A stretch of 35,856 nt of DNA from Actinomycetes bacterium (GTDB lineage Bacteria; Actinomycetota; Acidimicrobiia; Acidimicrobiales; RAAP-2): assembly GCA_021844425.1 (NCBI GenBank), contig JAKBTL010000118.1, positions 8,563-44,418 of the forward strand, given 5' to 3'. Position 1 is the stretch's first letter, and every line of letters starts with the position of its first letter. This document shows, one piece after another, positions 31,488 to 35,856 of the stretch. The notes beneath the pieces are model-generated. The model was not told where the DNA came from and did no database searches. It saw nothing but the letters and a program-made list of their open reading frames with translations. A program made the translations under genes and the position numbers.

Positions 31488-33069
31488 CGCCGTCACCCCG
31501 TGGCACCTCGGCGTGGTCGGCTGCGCCGACCGGAGCCCCGTTCCCTGCGTGGTCGGCTGCGCCGACCGGAGCCCCGTTCCCGGCGTGGAGGCGAGCGACG
31601 GGGACTGCCGCCGCGGCAGCAGTCGGCGCCGCTGCGCGTTCGGCCGCTGCGGCGAGCTCCTCCATCTCGGCGACAGGCAGGATCGGCACGAGGCGGAACA
31701 CGATGAGCAAGAGCAGCGGGATGGCCGCCGCCATCGCCACCGTGATGGAGATCGACACCCACGTGAAGTGGTACGTCCCCCAGCCGAGCCCGAGTGCACC
31801 TGTCGGGCCGAACGGCGAACGGACCAACGGTTCGGTCGCTGGAGGGATGACGATGACCAGGCGCTTGACCCACATCGCCGCGAGGACCAGCGTCGCCGCG
31901 GTCACGACACCCGTGGCCGTGCGAGTGCGCCGGAACATGAAGACGAGGATCGGCACCACGCCCCCCGCGACGAAGTAGAACCAGAACGGCATCCAGTAAC
32001 GCCCGAGGATGGTCTGGTAGACCCAGGCAGCGTTGCCGGTGGTGTTCGAGTAGCTGTCGACCAGGTACTCGGTGAAGGTGAGGTAGAGGTATGCCGCACC
32101 CAGAGCCACCATGATGAAGCCGAGGCGCACGAGGTGGCGCCGCTCGATGAAGGCTTCGAGGTGGAAGAGCCGACGGGCCGCAGCCACCACCACGACCACC
32201 AACGCCACACCCGAGTAGAGCGCGGCCACGACGAAGTACACCGGGAAGATCGTCTCCAGGTAGCCGGGGCGCGACGAGGAGGCGAAGGCGAAACTGAGCA
32301 CGGAGTGCACGGAGACGGCCATGGGGATGACCATGATCGCCACGAGGCCGATCGCGCCGGCAAGGAGTCGACGCTGGGAAAGGCTGCCGTCGTACCTGCC
32401 GGCGAGCAGCCTGTACGCGCGGTAGAGCAACTTCCGCCCCGGCGAGCTCGCGCCTTGGGCGAGACGCTCCGCTCCGATCGCGAGGTCGGCTACGAGGGGC
32501 AGGTAGAAAAAGACGCACGTAGCGAGCAAGTAGGTTGACACCGCGAAGAAGTCCCAGAGGATTGGCGACGACAGGTTCCAGTACGGGGGCCAGATGAGCT
32601 CCCACAGCTTCCACGAGCTCCCCAGGTGCGGGATGATGAAGAGCATCCCGATCGGGAGCGTCACCAGCGCGGTCGCCTCGGCGATCCGGGTGAGCGGTGC
32701 GCGCCAGGTGGTCTTGGTGATCCGAAGGATGGCCGAGACGACTGCCCCGCCGTAGCTCACGCCGATGAACGTGACGAGGTTCGCCTCGTAGATCGCCCAG
32801 AAGGCCTGGTCGCTGTAGCCGGCAGATCCGAGACCTGTACGAAGCTGCACGACCCATGCGGCGAAGCCGAGAGCGAGCAGTGCGCTCAGCACGCCGACCG
32901 CGGGCCAGAACCACTTCGGTCTGAACAGGACCGGGCGCATGGCTGCAGACCGGATCATCTCGATCGCGGGCGGAGGTTCCTCGGCGTCGGTCAGCTCCTC
33001 GACCGGTTCGAGAATTCGGGGATCCCAGGCTCTCTGAGCTGATCCAAGGGATTCGACGTGCGAGCTCAC
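31480..33069 (-). CDS. nrfD: NrfD/PsrC/ActC-type membrane subunit
   Basis: A 529-residue polytopic protein with about ten helices, of the polysulfide-reductase NrfD family that exchanges electrons with the quinone pool. Typical segments are FWAIYEANLVTFIGVSYGGAVVSAILR, LWDFFAVSTYLLATCVFFYLPL and AMAVSVHSVLSFAFA. The length and the extra C-terminal helices are nearer to ActC/DsrP-like members than to short NrfD. GTG 33069 follows AAGGAGG at 33080-33074 and overlaps the Fe-S gene stop, so a longer upstream frame is rejected. The C-terminal tail contains a 12-residue duplication (AGNGAPVGAADH). No catalytic Mo subunit is adjacent. Confidence 0.88.
   Translation of the reverse strand: MSSHVESLGSAQRAWDPRILEPVEELTDAEEPPPAIEMIRSAAMRPVLFRPKWFWPAVGVLSALLALGFAAWVVQLRTGLGSAGYSDQAFWAIYEANLVTFIGVSYGGAVVSAILRITKTTWRAPLTRIAEATALVTLPIGMLFIIPHLGSSWKLWELIWPPYWNLSSPILWDFFAVSTYLLATCVFFYLPLVADLAIGAERLAQGASSPGRKLLYRAYRLLAGRYDGSLSQRRLLAGAIGLVAIMVIPMAVSVHSVLSFAFASSSRPGYLETIFPVYFVVAALYSGVALVVVVVAAARRLFHLEAFIERRHLVRLGFIMVALGAAYLYLTFTEYLVDSYSNTTGNAAWVYQTILGRYWMPFWFYFVAGGVVPILVFMFRRTRTATGVVTAATLVLAAMWVKRLVIVIPPATEPLVRSPFGPTGALGLGWGTYHFTWVSISITVAMAAAIPLLLLIVFRLVPILPVAEMEELAAAAERAAAPTAAAAAVPVARLHAGNGAPVGAADHAGNGAPVGAADHAEVPRGDGDA
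31511..31582 (+). repeat. 36-bp duplication with 7-bp hairpins in the nrfD 3' end
   Basis: Copies at 31511-31546 and 31547-31582 differ only at the last base. Each contains the perfect inverted repeat GGTCGGC-TGC-GCCGACC (31515-31531 in the first copy). On the minus strand they encode the C-terminal 12-residue repeats of the NrfD protein. Confidence 0.95.
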
Positions 33070-33968
33070 GCGACCTCCTTGTCCATGTCCAATGTCTGGC
33101 CGTGGCCGGTGATGTACCAGACTCGAGGGTGCGTCCCGAATGTTGTCTTGAAGCGCACCGCTGTGTTCTCGGTGAGGAACTTGGAGAGGGTGACGCTGTT
33201 GCCGATGCCGTTGACCGCGACGTCGCTTTCGAGGTCGCCCATGTAGATGACTCCCATGGGGCAGTAGCTGGCGCACTCGGGGATCCGCCCGGACGGCAGC
33301 ATGGCCGCACAGGACACACACTTGCCCACCGTGCCTTCGACCTGGGGCACCGGCCAGGCGGGCTCCTGGGGGAATGGCTGGCGAGGCGCCGGCACCGGGG
33401 CACTCCAGTTGAAGTACCGGGCCTGGTACGGGCAGGCGTTCATGCAGATGCGGGTGCCGACGCACCGCTGCTGTGTGACGAGCACCAGCCCCTCGTCAGT
33501 GCGGAAGTTCGCCGAGACCGGGCACACCGGCACACACGGCGGGTCCTCGCACATCATGCACGGCCGCGGCATGAAGTATGGCTCGCCTGAGGCGGACTGC
33601 ATGGTGAAGACGTGGATCCAGGTCTGGTCTTGGTGCAGGTAGTGGTAGCGCTGGCAGGCGGTGGTGCAGAGCTTGCAGCCGTTGCAGTTCCGCAGGTCGA
33701 TGACCATCGCCCACTGGTGAGTCGCCGACGAGCCGGTGACGGCGCTGCCCGTCGCCTTACGCGCGGGCGCCGCTTGCGAGCGGGCAGACCGGGAGATCAG
33801 GGCTCCGCTCACCGAGCCGACAGCTGCGAGACCCACGCCGCTCGCCGCTGCGCCGAGGAACCGGCGCCGGGAGACGTGTTTACCGGTGGTGACGGTGACC
33901 GGCTGCTGGTGCGCCGACGGGATCGGAGCCCGGTCCGTCTCGTCTTGCTCTTGTTCGTCTGCGCTCAT
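33066..33968 (-). CDS. Tat-exported Fe-S electron-transfer subunit (NrfC/ActB-like)
   Basis: A 300-residue ferredoxin-like protein. A Tat signal (SRRRFLGAAASGVGLAAVG, about 33-51) sends it to the outer face of the membrane. Four Cys sets are visible: C95/98/101/105, C137/140/145/149, C169/[T172]/C175/C179 and C217/220/232/236. Thr replaces the second Cys in CVGTRICMNACP, as in ActB/TtrB-type proteins, where that site is expected to hold a [3Fe-4S] cluster. ATG 33968 follows GAGGAAGGGC. It overlaps the NrfD gene by four bases. It should pass electrons between the NrfD quinone site and an extracytoplasmic partner, possibly the cupredoxins upstream (inference). Confidence 0.9.
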   Translation of the reverse strand: MSADEQEQDETDRAPIPSAHQQPVTVTTGKHVSRRRFLGAAASGVGLAAVGSVSGALISRSARSQAAPARKATGSAVTGSSATHQWAMVIDLRNCNGCKLCTTACQRYHYLHQDQTWIHVFTMQSASGEPYFMPRPCMMCEDPPCVPVCPVSANFRTDEGLVLVTQQRCVGTRICMNACPYQARYFNWSAPVPAPRQPFPQEPAWPVPQVEGTVGKCVSCAAMLPSGRIPECASYCPMGVIYMGDLESDVAVNGIGNSVTLSKFLTENTAVRFKTTFGTHPRVWYITGHGQTLDMDKEVA

Positions 33969-34067
33969 GCCCTTCCTCTTCTGTCGCTGTCTCGTCGTGC
34001 GTGGCCGTCCCACGCCCCGTGCGGTGCCGCGGAGTGGGCTGAGGCGTGGCGAGCGAGCGTGGATTGT

Positions 34068-34694
34068 TCAGGTGAGGACGTGGACCCGTCCTTCCATCCA
34101 GCCCTTCACCGACATGGCTCCTCCCATCGAGTTGGGGCCTGAGCCGCATGGCGCGTAGCACTGCCAGACGAAGGCGCCGCTGCGCTGTGCGACGAAGCGG
34201 GCGATGACGGTGACCGAGCCGCCCGCCGGTGCAGCGGGGATGGGCAGGTTGAGCCCCAGCCCGACGACGGTGAAGGTATGGGCGATCTGTGTATTGGGCA
34301 CCGAGCGGATGGTCCTTCCATCCACGCTCTCGGTTCCTGTGACGGTTCCGCTCACCGCGTCGAACATGGTCTGCACGCCGCTGAGTGGCGCGGTGCCTGT
34401 GTCGTGGCTCGTGATCCGCAGCACCACGGTCTGGCCCACCTTGACCGTCCAGGACGGGTTCGTGTAGCGGGGCCAGTCGGGATGCCCGGGTCCACTTGTC
34501 ACGATGCTCATCGACTCGACCACCGTGCCCCTCGACGCGACGTGCTCGACGGCGTTGGCGGGCTTGATGGCGTCGCGCAGTCCCAAGGCGATCCCAGCGA
34601 CGGCGAAGACCGACGCGAACAGACCGACCACGATGCCAGCCAGGACCATCACGACGAACAGGGGTCCCTTCGATCGCCAGTTGTCTCGGCTCAT
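34068..34694 (-). CDS. Membrane-anchored cupredoxin-like protein (degenerate copper site)
   Basis: A 208-residue protein with an uncleaved-type N-terminal helix (FVVMVLAGIVVGLFASVFAVAGIALG) and an extracytoplasmic cupredoxin-like beta domain. Near its end, WQCYAPCGSGPNSMGGAM carries the C-x3-CG pair seen in CuA-type subunit II proteins, but the following His is missing (Pro in its place). HDTG is shared with the upstream lipoprotein, as is the closing G[WY]M-x-G-x-V. The two are probably paralogues. The start ATG 34694 directly follows the lipoprotein stop. It may have lost one metal ligand or use a different set. Confidence 0.7.
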   Translation of the reverse strand: MSRDNWRSKGPLFVVMVLAGIVVGLFASVFAVAGIALGLRDAIKPANAVEHVASRGTVVESMSIVTSGPGHPDWPRYTNPSWTVKVGQTVVLRITSHDTGTAPLSGVQTMFDAVSGTVTGTESVDGRTIRSVPNTQIAHTFTVVGLGLNLPIPAAPAGGSVTVIARFVAQRSGAFVWQCYAPCGSGPNSMGGAMSVKGWMEGRVHVLT

Positions 34695-35291
34695 CTAGCT
34701 CACCACCGTCACTTCGCCCTTCATGTATCCAACGTGGCTCATCACCCACCGCCCGCACGGGACGTCGCAGTACCACTGGTAGGTGCCTGGTCCTGGGGCG
34801 TGGAAGCGGAAGGTCGTGGTCGCATCGGCGCGGATGGCGACATGGAGGCCCAGCTTGGGTGCGTCGAAGGTGTGGGGACCTGTGTCGTGGTTCACTACCA
34901 CCACCTCGATCTCGGTGTGCGCCTTGACCGAGAACAGGATCGGAGCTCCGACCGTGCCGCTCGGGCCCACGTACGCCGGCTCTGTGCCACCGGCGGTCTT
35001 CTCGCCGTCGATGGACACGTGGACGATGGCGGAAGGTGCGGTGGCGTCGCCGCTCCCGGATCCAGGGGAGCTCGACACCCACGGCCGCCCGCCTGCGATC
35101 GTGGCAGGAGGCATGTCCGGCATCTCCGGTCGCGCCCGGAAGGCCGACTGGGCGTAGGGGGTCGTCCCGCTGCGGACCGCGTTGGTGGAGGCGCCCCCGC
35201 AGGCCGCCAGCCCGGCGCCTGCCAGGACGGCCAGCGCACCACCGAGGGCAGCTCTGCATGCAGGACTCCTGTCGTGACGCGCAGCGTGCAT
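34695..35291 (-). CDS. Cupredoxin-domain lipoprotein
   Basis: A 198-residue protein. A lipoprotein signal peptide ends in the lipobox LAAC (GALAVLAGAGLAACGG), so it should be anchored by lipid on the outer face of the membrane. A low-complexity linker leads to a cupredoxin fold with HDTGPHTFD (first His ligand) and WYCDVPCGRWVMSHVGYMKGEV, giving Cys, Cys, His and Met as candidate copper ligands. The loop resembles type 1 copper proteins with an added Cys, and also CuA. It is the first gene of the six-gene minus-strand redox operon and is likely the electron donor or acceptor at the surface (inference). The ATG at 35291 has only a weak ribosome binding site. Confidence 0.78.
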   Translation of the reverse strand: MHAARHDRSPACRAALGGALAVLAGAGLAACGGASTNAVRSGTTPYAQSAFRARPEMPDMPPATIAGGRPWVSSSPGSGSGDATAPSAIVHVSIDGEKTAGGTEPAYVGPSGTVGAPILFSVKAHTEIEVVVVNHDTGPHTFDAPKLGLHVAIRADATTTFRFHAPGPGTYQWYCDVPCGRWVMSHVGYMKGEVTVVS

Positions 35292-35853
35292 CCTGGCGAG
35301 CTGCAGGCGCTCGGGCGGTACGGTCGCCTGGGCCGGTGTGCCCTGGCCCGCGGGAGAGCTGCGTCTACGCCTCACCGATCGGAGCCTTTGGTCTCGGAGG
35401 CGCACGTCACCGGGGCGCCGCCGCACTGAACGGCGCGCGCCGCGACCTGGTCCAGCGAGGCTGCGACCACGACGACGAACAGGGGGCAGAGCACGTGGAT
35501 CACTGATTGAGAGTGTGAATCGATGCGCCGCCGCGGGGAACCAGGAAACCAGGGGGGCGGGGATCGGGAATTCCACGGACGCCGCCTCCGTGAGACCCGG
35601 GAATCGGACCCTGGCGCAGCGCCGGGAAGGCGTCCTCGACGGGCTCGAGCCTTGGGGACCGGATCGGCGTCGCCAGGGCGCGATCGGCGGTAAGTTCGCT
35701 CTGGCCGGCTCCTGTTGGGCTGCTCGGGGCTGCTCTGGGCTGCTCTGGGCTGCTCTGGGCGGTTGCGGGCTCGGCCGTCGCCAGCGTGCGCGCCCTTGCA
35801 CGAGCGCTCTCTGGCGAGGTGGGCGCTCGGCTTGCCGGGGGAAGGCTGACATC
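35292..35853. other. Intergenic region, no gene seen
   Basis: The 562 bp between the cupredoxin operon and the window end hold no convincing gene. An AT-richer patch at about 35495-35525 includes the small palindromes CACGTG (35492-35497) and ATCACTGAT (35499-35507) and is the best place for the operon promoter, though no clear -10/-35 pair was found. Confidence 0.4.
35721..35760 (+). repeat. 10-bp repeat TGCTCTGGGC x4
   Basis: Four 10-bp units, the first with two changes and the other three identical, lie about 95 bp before the ATG at the window end. Confidence 0.92.
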
Positions 35854-35856
35854 ATG
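35854..35856 (+). other. Possible start codon of a gene running out of the window
   Basis: The window ends in ATG, preceded by GGGGGAAGG at a plausible Shine-Dalgarno distance. Nothing about the product can be said. Confidence 0.3.

Noticed and set aside
30388..32538. 716-residue plus-strand reading frame
   Set aside because: It lies antisense to three membrane-protein genes that have clear homology, coupling and start signals. Its translation is low complexity.
33070..33465. Upstream extension of the NrfD protein to 661 residues
   Set aside because: It overlaps the Fe-S gene in another frame. GTG 33069 has an AAGGAGG site and a four-base overlap with the preceding stop.

Overview
The window reads as chromosomal DNA of a high-GC (roughly 70%) actinobacterium. 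Supporting signs are GTG starts, four-base ATGA/GTGA gene overlaps, start codons lying only 6-9 nt after a -10 box (leaderless mRNAs), Mycobacterium-type SerC, SerA and long LeuA proteins, a DUF222/13E12 HNH gene and a protein with cell-wall-binding type 2 repeats. Class Acidimicrobiia is a plausible placement but is only inference. I see no rRNA, tRNA, CRISPR, insertion sequence or phage gene.

Positions 1-28077 hold nearly the whole branched-chain amino-acid (BCAA) pathway: ilvD (130-1833), ilvB-ilvN-ilvC (8606-12249), leuA (18546-20402), leuC-leuD behind greA on the minus strand (22933-20359), and leuB-ilvE (25991-28077). Serine-pathway genes serC and serA and an aspartate-type aminotransferase sit between ilvC and leuA. 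No ilvA was seen. Three BCAA-rich leader peptides, each followed by a hairpin, precede ilvB, leuA and leuB. All three begin at or within a few nt of the predicted transcription start, so the pathway appears to be controlled by ribosome-mediated attenuation from leaderless leader ORFs.

A separate catabolic block interrupts the BCAA genes at 1871-8245: a GntR/FCD regulator, then, behind a near-consensus promoter, an APC permease, a glutamine-synthetase-like ligase, an aldehyde dehydrogenase and an SDR. This resembles actinobacterial gamma-glutamylation routes for polyamines, ethanolamine or other amines, but the oxidase and the gamma-glutamyl hydrolase are absent here.

Beyond ilvE come a gene of unknown function, an acyl-CoA dehydrogenase, and, on the minus strand (35291-29968), a compact six-gene operon: cupredoxin lipoprotein, membrane-anchored cupredoxin, Tat-exported Fe-S protein with an ActB-like Cys-to-Thr change, NrfD/ActC-type membrane subunit, small two-helix protein and DoxX-like protein with an internal duplication. 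No molybdopterin catalytic subunit is present. This is the best candidate for an undescribed system: a membrane redox complex linking a quinone site, Fe-S clusters and copper proteins.

A second theme is the density of short tandem repeats. I found about seventeen arrays with periods of 9-37 bp, at gene ends, in linkers and in regulatory gaps. Arrays inside genes have periods divisible by three, and most intergenic ones do not.
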